Shown: positions 1-4,917 of the stretch, in pieces | Numbering within the stretch: the first letter of the stretch is position 1 | Layout: every line of letters begins with the position of its first letter | Assembly: GCA_001786095.1 (NCBI GenBank) | Contig: MFVN01000003.1 | Span: 1 to 10,563, forward strand | Direction: 5' to 3' | DNA from: Candidatus Nomurabacteria bacterium RIFCSPLOWO2_02_FULL_42_17 | GTDB lineage: Bacteria; Patescibacteriota; Minisyncoccia; Phycocordibacterales; MFVN01 | DNA length: 10,563 nt | Program-made: the position numbers and the translations under genes | The notes under the pieces: generated by a model | What the model saw: only the letters and a program-made list of their open reading frames with translations | Databases searched by the model: none | What the model was told of the DNA's origin: nothing

Positions 1-66
1 GGTCAAAATTCTGACTCCGTTTTCTTCAATCAACAAGCAACAATGTCCAAATTTGGTGATTTTCAT
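1..66 (-). CDS. N-terminus of a UlaG-like MBL-fold hydrolase (partial)
   Basis: The gene begins at an ATG at 64-66 on the minus strand and stays open for 22 codons to the window edge. The translation begins MKITKFGHCCLLIEENG and continues VRILT. This is the opening beta-strand pattern of UlaG/YtkL-type MBL proteins (Lactamase_B_3-like), which usually read 'fGHss..ie..g..iliDP'. The catalytic HxHxDH motif would lie beyond the edge, so activity cannot be judged. The start is 5 nt after the stop of the preceding MBL gene and has no ribosome binding site, so it is probably the third gene of the XRE-MBL-MBL unit. Family assignment from 22 residues is an inference; the reading frame and start are directly visible. 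Confidence 0.6.
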   Translation of the reverse strand, partial: MKITKFGHCCLLIEENGVRILT

Positions 67-71
67 ATTTC

Positions 72-872
72 TTAAAATTCAAATTTATCTAAATCTACAG
101 GCACAAAAATTTCTCCTTTGAAATTTTGTTTTGCTTCTTTCAAATAAGTTTGTTTTCGCGTCGCTAAGGTTTCGTCCTCCATGTGATATAAAACCAATTT
201 CCTTGCTCCTGTTCGTGAGGCGTTTTGTGCGGCCTCTTTTACTGTGCCATGATTTTTAGGATGCGGTTTGAAGTGGTCTTGCTGGTTATCCAAGCAAAAC
301 GCCTCATGGATCAATACATCACTATTTTTTACTAAATCAAGGTAGTGTTCTCTTAGTGGTTCATCTCCGAGAAAAGAAATTTTTGTGCCGTCGGGAAAAA
401 TGATAGTGCATCCGAATTGCGGGCTTTTGTCGCTCCTTACATCAAAAAAAGTAAATTTCCACCCGTTGTCTTCAAAATTCATTCCGTCTTTGAGTATCAC
501 AAAATTGAGCGATGATTTTACGGGTTCATAATGTTTGTTAGCGACAAAAGCAAAAAGAGAATCAATGGCGTTTTTTACTTCTTGTGAACAAAAAATATTT
601 CTCTTAATCGGTTCTGCCCATCGGTGGAAAGTTCTAACCAATGGGACAATACCCAAAATATGATCGCTGTCGTAGTGAGTAATGAAAATATTTTTTACCG
701 AAGTTGGGTCTTTTTCGGCTCGGTGAAATTGACCAAGCAGGTCATGTCCACCACCGACATCTAATAAAATGTTATTTTTGTCGTCTTCGACGAGAATAGA
801 CGAACAAGAGGAATTTAGCGGCATTCCATGACCTGTTCCAAGAAAAAGTAATTGTCGCACATTTTTTGCCAT
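72..872 (-). CDS. tRNase Z-like MBL-fold metallohydrolase with altered metal motif
   Basis: This 266-residue protein has the general plan of the RNase Z / MBL hydrolase group. The opening LGTGHGMP is at residues 11-18, a glycine-rich LLDVGGG at 36-42, the metal motif THYDSDH at 65-71, a bridging aspartate in FLGD (D170), HEAF at 189-192, NHGTVKEAA at 207-215 (compare the HST..EAA motif of RNase Z), and YH near H230. Standard RNase Z has HxHxDH; here the second histidine is aspartate (D68), and the next expected ligand histidine, in the FFDVRSD stretch near 142-148, is not obvious. The first metal site therefore looks unlike true tRNase Z, and the substrate could be a phosphodiester other than pre-tRNA. 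It lies 4 nt after the XRE stop and 5 nt before the next MBL start, implying co-transcription. MBL fold is confident; the reaction is not known. Confidence 0.8.
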   Translation of the reverse strand: MAKNVRQLLFLGTGHGMPLNSSCSSILVEDDKNNILLDVGGGHDLLGQFHRAEKDPTSVKNIFITHYDSDHILGIVPLVRTFHRWAEPIKRNIFCSQEVKNAIDSLFAFVANKHYEPVKSSLNFVILKDGMNFEDNGWKFTFFDVRSDKSPQFGCTIIFPDGTKISFLGDEPLREHYLDLVKNSDVLIHEAFCLDNQQDHFKPHPKNHGTVKEAAQNASRTGARKLVLYHMEDETLATRKQTYLKEAKQNFKGEIFVPVDLDKFEF

Positions 873-876
873 AAAA

Positions 877-1083
877 TTATTTCAACAGCTCATCAACCGA
901 AACATCAAGTGCTTTGGCGAGTTTTTCCAAAACCACCAGCGTAACATTAACCTTTCCGCCCTCAATCGCGCTCATGTAGCTTCTGTCCATATCAATAGCT
1001 CGGCAAATGTCGCCTTGCGACATACGCTTCTTCAAGCGTATGCGCTTGATGTTTTCTCCGAGTTTTTTGGAAATTTGAGCCAT
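877..1083 (-). CDS. XRE-family helix-turn-helix transcriptional regulator
   Basis: This is a 68-residue protein that is almost entirely one Cro/CI-type HTH domain (about residues 7-66). The pattern LGENIKRIRLKKRMSQGDICRAIDMDRSYMSAIEGGKVNVTLVVLEKLAKALDVSVDELL matches the family: 'R..r.lsQ..la' in helices 1-2, 'drsymS.iE.Gk' in the recognition helix region and 'l..la.aLdvs.deLl' at the end. No effector or peptidase domain is attached. It is the first gene of a tightly spaced unit with two MBL genes, so it probably regulates this unit, itself included. That role is inferred from context. The ATG at 1081-1083 has no Shine-Dalgarno sequence, and a -10-like GATAAT ends 6 nt before it, which suggests a leaderless message. 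Confidence 0.9.
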   Translation of the reverse strand: MAQISKKLGENIKRIRLKKRMSQGDICRAIDMDRSYMSAIEGGKVNVTLVVLEKLAKALDVSVDELLK

Positions 1084-1089
1084 ATTTAT

Positions 1090-1104
1090 ATTATCACTTT
1101 ATCA
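1090..1104 (-). promoter_or_regulatory. Candidate promoter/operator of the XRE-MBL unit
   Basis: On the minus strand GATAAT (1090-1095) ends 6 nt before the XRE ATG, the same spacing as at fba and the PfkB gene. TGATAA occurs twice as a direct repeat (1091-1096 and 1099-1104, 8 bp apart start to start), overlapping the -10. A repeated site over a -10 could be where the XRE protein binds. No good -35 was seen. Promoter and operator are both inferences from position. Confidence 0.4.
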
Positions 1105-1108
1105 ACTA

Positions 1109-1138
1109 TTGCACTACTCCTCAATATGGAGGTATAAT
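1109..1138 (+). promoter_or_regulatory. Candidate plus-strand promoter with internal inverted repeat
   Basis: TTGCAC (1109-1114) and a perfect TATAAT (1133-1138) are 18 bp apart on the plus strand, firing away from the XRE unit. Between them CCTC (1118-1121) and GAGG (1129-1132, abutting the -10) form a short inverted repeat around the centre, a possible operator. The first downstream ATG is at 1146, 7 nt after the -10, as in other leaderless starts in this window. The -35 matches the consensus only in part. Confidence 0.4.
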
Positions 1139-1145
1139 CCCATAT

Positions 1146-1208
1146 ATGGATTTCTTAATTGAATTGACGGCGAAAAAATTCTGGCCTCCCGCGAGGGCGC
1201 GGCATTGA
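1146..1208 (+). CDS. Possible 20-residue leaderless small ORF, unknown
   Basis: An ATG at 1146-1148 opens a 20-codon frame ending in TGA at 1206-1208. It begins MDFLIELTAKKFW and ends with a proline/arginine-rich tail PPARARH. Support is mainly positional: the ATG lies 7 nt after a perfect TATAAT, the spacing seen at several real genes here. It lies antisense to the region just downstream of tRNA-Ile and overlaps the candidate tRNA terminator, so its 3' part also has an RNA-structure explanation. I do not recognise the peptide. It could be a small protein, a gene remnant or chance. Confidence 0.2.
   Translation: MDFLIELTAKKFWPPARARH
1172..1202 (-). terminator. Weak candidate terminator after tRNA-Ile
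   Basis: Minus-strand CCGCG and CGCGG (plus coordinates 1189-1193 and 1198-1202) form a 5-bp GC stem with a 4-nt loop. About 10 nt further downstream comes a run of six T (1173-1178 on the minus strand, read as AAAAAA on plus). The gap between stem and T-run is longer than usual, so this is uncertain, but it is the only such signal after the tRNA. Confidence 0.35.
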
Positions 1209-1222
1209 CTTTTCCTGTCTGA

Positions 1223-1294
1223 TGCGCACACTTGGAATCGAACCAAGGACCTCTGTCTTATCAGGACAGCGTTCTGCCACTGAACTATGTGCGC
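1223..1294 (-). tRNA. tRNA-Ile (anticodon GAU)
   Basis: Read on the minus strand, the 72 nt fold as a complete cloverleaf. The acceptor stem is GCGCACA with TGTGCGC (7 bp) plus discriminator A. The D arm is GTTC/GAAC around AGTGGCA. The anticodon stem is CTGTC/GACAG with loop CTGATAA, giving anticodon GAT. The variable loop is AGGTC, and the T arm is CTTGG/CCAAG around TTCGATT. The anticodon GAU reads AUU and AUC isoleucine codons. The 3' CCA is not encoded (the next bases are TCA), so a CCA-adding enzyme must supply it. It sits alone between the XRE unit and the RRM gene. Confidence 0.95.
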
Positions 1295-1307
1295 TACTGC
1301 ATCACAT

Positions 1308-1335
1308 AATTTAACAGAAAAACCGTGAATAGCAA
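1308..1335 (-). promoter_or_regulatory. Candidate extended -10 promoter of tRNA-Ile
   Basis: On the minus strand TGT-TAAATT (1308-1316) has the TGn extension, and TTGCTA (1330-1335) is 16 bp upstream. Initiation would fall near 1301, about 7 nt before the mature tRNA 5' end, which fits. The -35 overlaps the T-rich tail of the RRM terminator, so the two transcription units are packed together with no spare sequence. The -10 matches the hexamer consensus at 4 of 6 positions. Confidence 0.45.
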
Positions 1336-1361
1336 AATCCCTCCGCCTTTGGCGGAGGGAT
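1333..1361 (-). terminator. Intrinsic terminator of the RRM gene
   Basis: An 11-bp perfect stem (1337-1347 with 1351-1361, GC-rich CCCTCCGCC core) closes on a 3-nt loop. On the minus strand it is followed by TTTTGCT. It begins 6 nt after the RRM stop codon. This is the clearest terminator in the window and probably also ends any read-through from the prfA operon. Confidence 0.8.
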
Positions 1362-1367
1362 TGGTGT

Positions 1368-1655
1368 TTAGCGGTCGTAACCGCCACCACCGCGCGGAGG
1401 TCTCTCGGTGAGAGGCCGGGCCACGCTGACTGTGAGTTTGCGCCCGCCGAAGTCAGAACCGTTGAACTGCGAGATTGCCTTTTGGGCGTCATCATCGCTG
1501 TCCATTTCCACGAAACCAAAACCCTTGGAGCGACCAGACATACGATCAGTGATGATCGTAGCGGTAGCTACAGAGCCGGCTTGCGCGAAGTGGTTCTTGA
1601 GCTCGTCGGAAGTGGTGCTGTAAGGCAGACCCCCCACATAAAGCTTAGTTGCCAT
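1368..1655 (-). CDS. Small RRM-domain RNA-binding protein (Rbp-like)
   Basis: This 95-residue protein consists of one RNA recognition motif. RNP2 is LYVGGL at residues 5-10 and RNP1 is KGFGFVEM at 44-51, both with the aromatic residues that stack on RNA bases. A short Arg/Gly tail, RPPRGGGGYDR, follows. This matches bacterial single-RRM proteins such as cyanobacterial Rbp, which bind RNA and are often cold-induced; the exact targets here are unknown. Codon use is more GC-rich and less AT-biased than many neighbours, as in a highly expressed gene. It has its own promoter, a long leader and a strong terminator, so it is a monocistronic unit between prfA and tRNA-Ile. A weak SD-like GGGG lies about 9 nt before the ATG. 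Confidence 0.93.
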   Translation of the reverse strand: MATKLYVGGLPYSTTSDELKNHFAQAGSVATATIITDRMSGRSKGFGFVEMDSDDDAQKAISQFNGSDFGGRKLTVSVARPLTERPPRGGGGYDR

Positions 1656-1751
1656 TTATTTTTTCCCCGTATGCGTTGGAAAACCAAAACCTACAGAGAT
1701 ACTACTTTCTAATACGTAATTTCTCCTTCGACACACTAGGGAAACTACTCA
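1656..1751 (-). promoter_or_regulatory. Long 5' leader of the RRM gene, possible RNA switch
   Basis: The predicted start of transcription near 1751 leaves about 95 nt before the ATG, in contrast to the leaderless neighbours. Near its 5' end TTTCCC (1739-1744) is complementary to GGGAAA (1662-1667), which overlaps the only SD-like GGGG near the start codon. A strong AAGGAG (1723-1728) lies far upstream and is not at a usable distance from any long frame. A leader of this length is typical of cold-shock RNA-binding protein genes; regulation by folding is an inference. Confidence 0.4.
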
Positions 1752-1757
1752 CCAGAC

Positions 1758-1786
1758 AGTATAGCACGTTTTGCCATAAAGTCCAA
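1758..1786 (-). promoter_or_regulatory. Promoter of the RRM gene
   Basis: On the minus strand TTGGAC (1781-1786) and TATACT (1758-1763) are 17 bp apart, and the -10 carries a TGC extension (TGC-TATACT). The -35 abuts the stop codon of prfA (1789-1791), so the RRM gene can be expressed independently of the upstream operon. Confidence 0.65.
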
Positions 1787-1788
1787 GG

Positions 1789-2580
1789 TTATGCACTTAT
1801 GCCGTCAGATTCTAGAAAATCTATAATAGAACCAATATCCCCGTCCATTACGGCCGGCAAGTTGTGCCAAGATTTTTTAAGGCGGTGGTCGGTTACGCGA
1901 TCTTGCGCGAAATTATAGGTGCGGATTTTTTCCGAACGGTCGGCTGTGCCAATTTGGTTTTTGCGTTCGGCGGAATATTTTTTCTCTTCAGCTTCAGTTT
2001 GCAAAGCTTCCAGTTTGGCGTATAAAATACTCATGGCCCGTTCGCGGTTTTTTAGTTGACTGCGTTCTTCGGTTGAACGCACATCTAATCCCGTAGGTTT
2101 GTGAATAATGCGCACGGCTGTTTCTACCTTGTTCACGTTTTGTCCACCAGCCCCGCCCGAACGCGAAAATTCCACCTGCAGATCTCCCGGATTAATTTCC
2201 ATTTTATGTTTCTTGCGAATCGGTAAAACCGCCACCGAAGCCGTGGAGGTATGTATACGGCCGGTTTTTTCCGTTACGGGCACGCGCTGAACCCTATGCA
2301 CGCCCGTTTCGTGACGTAACTTTTTATAAACACCCTGTCCGCGTAATTCAAAAACCGCTTCCTTATATCCGCCGGCCGAACTCTGTGATTGATGAATTTT
2401 AGAAAAACCCCACCCTTGTTGGGCGGCATATTTTTGATACATGGCCGCCAATTCGGTGGCGAACAATGAAGCTTCATTTCCGCCCGCGCCGGCGCGTACT
2501 TCTAAAACTACTTCGTTCGGAAATTCCCCTGTTTCTGTTTCCGGATTCTCTTTATTTTTTTTCCACTCCTCCCAATCCAT
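1789..2580 (-). CDS. prfA: Peptide chain release factor 1, lacking N-terminal domain 1
   Basis: This class I release factor recognises UAA/UAG stop codons on the ribosome and triggers hydrolysis of peptidyl-tRNA. The codon-recognition tripeptide is PVT (residues 101-103, in RVQRVPVTEKTGRIHTS), the RF1 type (P-x-T) rather than the SPF of RF2. The catalytic GGQ is at 145-147. Other family blocks are LEVRAGAGGNEASLFA, ERSQLKNRERAMSIL and RTYNFAQDRVTDHRL. It has 263 residues against about 360 in typical RF1; GGQ is some 88 residues closer to the N-terminus than in E. coli, so domain 1 is essentially absent. The start overlaps the rpmE stop by one base (TAATG), leaving no room for a longer form. 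The rpmE-prfA order is common in bacteria. No prmC lies nearby. Confidence 0.93.
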   Translation of the reverse strand: MDWEEWKKNKENPETETGEFPNEVVLEVRAGAGGNEASLFATELAAMYQKYAAQQGWGFSKIHQSQSSAGGYKEAVFELRGQGVYKKLRHETGVHRVQRVPVTEKTGRIHTSTASVAVLPIRKKHKMEINPGDLQVEFSRSGGAGGQNVNKVETAVRIIHKPTGLDVRSTEERSQLKNRERAMSILYAKLEALQTEAEEKKYSAERKNQIGTADRSEKIRTYNFAQDRVTDHRLKKSWHNLPAVMDGDIGSIIDFLESDGISA

Positions 2581-2828
2581 TATTTTTTCTTTTTTCCGGT
2601 CCGCTTCGTCGGAACTTCAGCAAGACGAGCCGAAGCGCGCATTTTCTTAAAACGCTCCACCCGTCCAGCTGTGTCCACTATTTTTTCACCGCCCGTAAAA
2701 AATGGATGGCAGGCGCTACAAATTTCCACGTTAATTTTTTCCTGCGTCGAACTCAACTCAAAAACCGCGCCGCAGGCGCACTTGGCTTTGGCTTTAGGAA
2801 AATATTGCGGATGAATATCTTTTTGCAT
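2580..2828 (-). CDS. rpmE: 50S ribosomal protein bL31, zinc-binding type
   Basis: This 82-residue ribosomal protein of the central protuberance has the diagnostic MQKDIHPQYFP start and the CSACHPFFTGGEKIVDTAGRVERF block. Cysteines C17, C19, C37 and C40 match the zinc ligands of the C+ form. The C-terminal tail is longer and more basic than in E. coli (70 residues) and ends in KRTGKKKK. Translation is probably coupled to prfA through the overlapping TAATG. It starts 21 nt after the transglycosylase stop. Confidence 0.95.
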   Translation of the reverse strand: MQKDIHPQYFPKAKAKCACGAVFELSSTQEKINVEICSACHPFFTGGEKIVDTAGRVERFKKMRASARLAEVPTKRTGKKKK

Positions 2829-2835
2829 GGCTGTT

Positions 2836-2844
2836 ACTTTATCA
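2836..2844 (-). promoter_or_regulatory. Possible internal extended -10 promoter before rpmE
   Basis: TGA-TAAAGT on the minus strand ends 7 nt before the rpmE ATG, in the same arrangement as other leaderless starts here. It matches the -10 consensus at only 4 of 6 positions and no -35 was identified. It would allow rpmE-prfA to be expressed separately from the secreted transglycosylase upstream. Confidence 0.3.
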
Positions 2845-2849
2845 TTTTT

Positions 2850-4190
2850 TTAAAAACCCTGCAACGGATCAATCATATTTTCTTGAATATTACGCGCTTT
2901 GGACATAACTTGATTGCCATAGGAAGTTGCGTTACGCGAATTACTGCAAGAACTGCCGGAATAATAACGACAAGCCGCATTGCGTTCGGCTGTGTATCCG
3001 CCGTTATCCGCCCCTAAGTCGGACAGGTACAATGCCGAAGCTATAAAAGCATCATAAGGATTCCAAGGATCGGGAATATTTTTATCTATTAATGTTGATA
3101 AACGAGAATTTATAATATTCCAAGTGGAAGGAATAAATTGGGCCGGCCCCATGGCGCCACCCCAGCCGAAAGATTGCGGACAAGATACGCGCGTCTCATG
3201 CATTTTAAGACCTAAATTGTCTAAAAGATTGATAAAAATCGATATATCTCGTGCGGGCTTCATTACGCGCGCGATGGAAGCTTTAGTTTTTACGCTTACA
3301 CCCTCACCGGTTGCTTGGTTAGTTAAATAACACGAACCAACATTGGCACCCATGGACGATTCTTGCTGTATGATCGCCAGCAGAAAGGCCGGACGCACGC
3401 CGGTTTTTTGCTGGGCAATCTGCGCGTATTCCAAAGCTTGACTGAAAGGAATAGCCACCGTATCGCGCAAATTAAAGAGCGTCGCCCGTATTTCGCTCGC
3501 GCGCTTGGCTTTTTCAGCCAAAATTTTCTGATATTCACTCTCTTTCTTCTGACTAACGGATAGAAGAGTTTTCTTTTCTTTTTCCTTGGTTTCTGTCAGC
3601 CGTTTAGATCCTTCTAACGCGACTTTAGTATCTGTTTCCTCGTTTTGTTTTTGTTCTAAAGATTTCTTTTCTTGTTCAGTTTGAGTTTTTATACCCTTAA
3701 TTTCATCCACAGATTGCTTAATAGCTTCTTGGAGGGTTGAGAAAGATTCTACGTCGGCGTAGAAATCGGAGAGGTCTTCACTAGCTAACGCGAAATGAAC
3801 AAAACTAAGCGAATCAATTTCCCGCGTCTTGCGCAGAAGTTGAGCCAGCGAACTTTTGTGGTCATCAATTTTTTCGGAAAGAGTTGTAATGGTTTGACTT
3901 TTTTCAGAAATTTCTTTTCTTAGTTTTTCAATAGTTAAATTTTTCTTTTTTATATCCAGCTTAAGCTGTTTTATTTGCGTAGTTAAAATGGTTACATCGC
4001 CCTTGAGCGTTCCGGATTTTTTCTTTTGTTCGGCCAGTTCGGCTTCTTTTTGAGCAATTTCGGTTTCCAGCTGGCGTAACTCGGCCTCTAGTTGTGCTTT
4101 CTTTTCTTCTGATGTCTGGGCGTTAACCGGCGTATATAAAAAACCAGAGAAAACTATTACTAGAAAAAAAACTAACGCGATTTTTTTCAT
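2850..4190 (-). CDS. Secreted coiled-coil lytic transglycosylase (PcsB-like coiled coil plus SLT_2-type domain)
   Basis: This 446-residue exported cell-wall enzyme has a signal peptide at residues 1-24 (Lys-Lys, hydrophobic core, cleavage near VNA-QT). A long charged coiled coil spans about 27-240; it contains LSFVHFALASEDLSDFYADVESFSTL (split here: LSF at 128-130, ASEDLSDFYADVESF at 136-150), the hydrophobic break typical of PcsB/CwlO/EnvC-type coiled coils. The C-terminal domain (about 245-435) is a lytic transglycosylase: catalytic glutamate E277 in QQESSMG, the substrate-groove motif GAMGPAQFIPSTW at 345-357, and NPYDAFIASALYL at 377-389. It should cleave peptidoglycan strands outside the membrane. 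Five cysteines suggest disulfides. I chose the ATG at 4190 because it gives the signal peptide directly; the frame is open further upstream but only as a basic stretch overlapping rplY. It starts 1 nt after the rplY stop. Confidence 0.9.
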   Translation of the reverse strand: MKKIALVFFLVIVFSGFLYTPVNAQTSEEKKAQLEAELRQLETEIAQKEAELAEQKKKSGTLKGDVTILTTQIKQLKLDIKKKNLTIEKLRKEISEKSQTITTLSEKIDDHKSSLAQLLRKTREIDSLSFVHFALASEDLSDFYADVESFSTLQEAIKQSVDEIKGIKTQTEQEKKSLEQKQNEETDTKVALEGSKRLTETKEKEKKTLLSVSQKKESEYQKILAEKAKRASEIRATLFNLRDTVAIPFSQALEYAQIAQQKTGVRPAFLLAIIQQESSMGANVGSCYLTNQATGEGVSVKTKASIARVMKPARDISIFINLLDNLGLKMHETRVSCPQSFGWGGAMGPAQFIPSTWNIINSRLSTLIDKNIPDPWNPYDAFIASALYLSDLGADNGGYTAERNAACRYYSGSSCSNSRNATSYGNQVMSKARNIQENMIDPLQGF

Positions 4191-4191
4191 A

Positions 4192-4878
4192 TTATTTTTT
4201 TTCTGCCCTTGAGGCGGGTTTGGTTTCCGTTTTAACTTCCGCCTCGGCTTCGTTTTCCGCCGGGGCTTCTTTCCCGCGTTTTTCAGAGATTTCAATCTGC
4301 GAAATATCAACCGGCGTTTCTTCTTTTTCTTCCTGCATTTGTCGTACCAAGGCCACAATGTCCGAATCTTTATTTACAGCCCTTACATCCGCCGGTAAAA
4401 CCAAATTCGCGATAGTAATTTTGTCTTCCAATGTTTTAAGCAAAGAGATATCCACTTTAATATTATGCGGTAGATTTTTAGGTAGACCTTTAATTTCAAC
4501 TTCATACATAACTTTAATCAATGAACCAAGACCGCTTTTAACGGCCTCCGATACGCCTTCAAATTCCAACGGCACTTTGACTTCAATTTCTTTATTTATA
4601 TCAATGGCTAAAAAATCAACATGTATCGGCTGATCGGAAACAGGATCAAGTTGGACTTCATGAATTAAGGTGCTCAAATCCCCCTCCGGCATAGTTAAAG
4701 TAACCAAACTTGATTCGCCGGCTTCTTTCCAAATTTTACCGAATTCTTTTGCGTTCACGGCGATTGAGGTTGAGGTTTTCCCGGCGCCGTAAAAGACCGC
4801 CGAAAGCTCGCCTGCGTCTCGCGCCTCTATTTTAACTCTACTCGCCCTTGTTTTTGCTTGCAATTTCAATATATTCAT
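4192..4878 (-). CDS. rplY: 50S ribosomal protein bL25, CTC/TL5 form
   Basis: This 5S rRNA-binding ribosomal protein has 228 residues in the long CTC/TL5 form. The N-terminal domain (about 1-92) contains AVFYGAGKTS and VQLDPVSDQPIHVDFLAI. The C-terminal beta domain (about 95-185) has VPLEFEGVSEAVKSGLGSL and LPKNLPHNIKVDISLL. A Glu/Lys/Ala-rich tail follows. The usual 'G.iPavlYG' reads GELSAVFYG here, a mild departure. It is the first gene of the operon leading through the transglycosylase, rpmE and prfA, and has a promoter directly before its start. Confidence 0.95.
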   Translation of the reverse strand: MNILKLQAKTRASRVKIEARDAGELSAVFYGAGKTSTSIAVNAKEFGKIWKEAGESSLVTLTMPEGDLSTLIHEVQLDPVSDQPIHVDFLAIDINKEIEVKVPLEFEGVSEAVKSGLGSLIKVMYEVEIKGLPKNLPHNIKVDISLLKTLEDKITIANLVLPADVRAVNKDSDIVALVRQMQEEKEETPVDISQIEISEKRGKEAPAENEAEAEVKTETKPASRAEKK

Positions 4879-4887
4879 ACAAGGACT

Positions 4888-4915
4888 ATTATACAGAAAT
4901 CATATATAAAATCAA
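4888..4915 (-). promoter_or_regulatory. Promoter of the rplY operon
   Basis: On the minus strand TTGATT (4910-4915) and a perfect TATAAT (4888-4893) are 16 bp apart. The -10 ends 9 nt before the rplY ATG, so the 5' UTR would be only 0-4 nt. The promoter fills the 39-bp gap after the oxidoreductase stop. Confidence 0.65.
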
Positions 4916-4917
4916 AT

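Noticed and set aside
1121..1519. 132-codon minus-strand open frame
   Set aside because: It runs through the tRNA-Ile gene, the RRM terminator and out of frame into the RRM gene; the translation has no family pattern.
2466..3017. 183-codon plus-strand open frame
   Set aside because: It is antisense to prfA, rpmE and the transglycosylase, all of which have clear motifs; composition looks like a shadow.
4191..4358. Upstream extension of the transglycosylase frame
   Set aside because: The extra 56 residues are a Lys/Arg-rich read-out of the rplY tail in another frame and would bury the signal peptide; the ATG at 4190 is far better.
4220..4633. 137-codon plus-strand open frame
   Set aside because: It is antisense to rplY, a certain gene; Ser-rich shadow translation.
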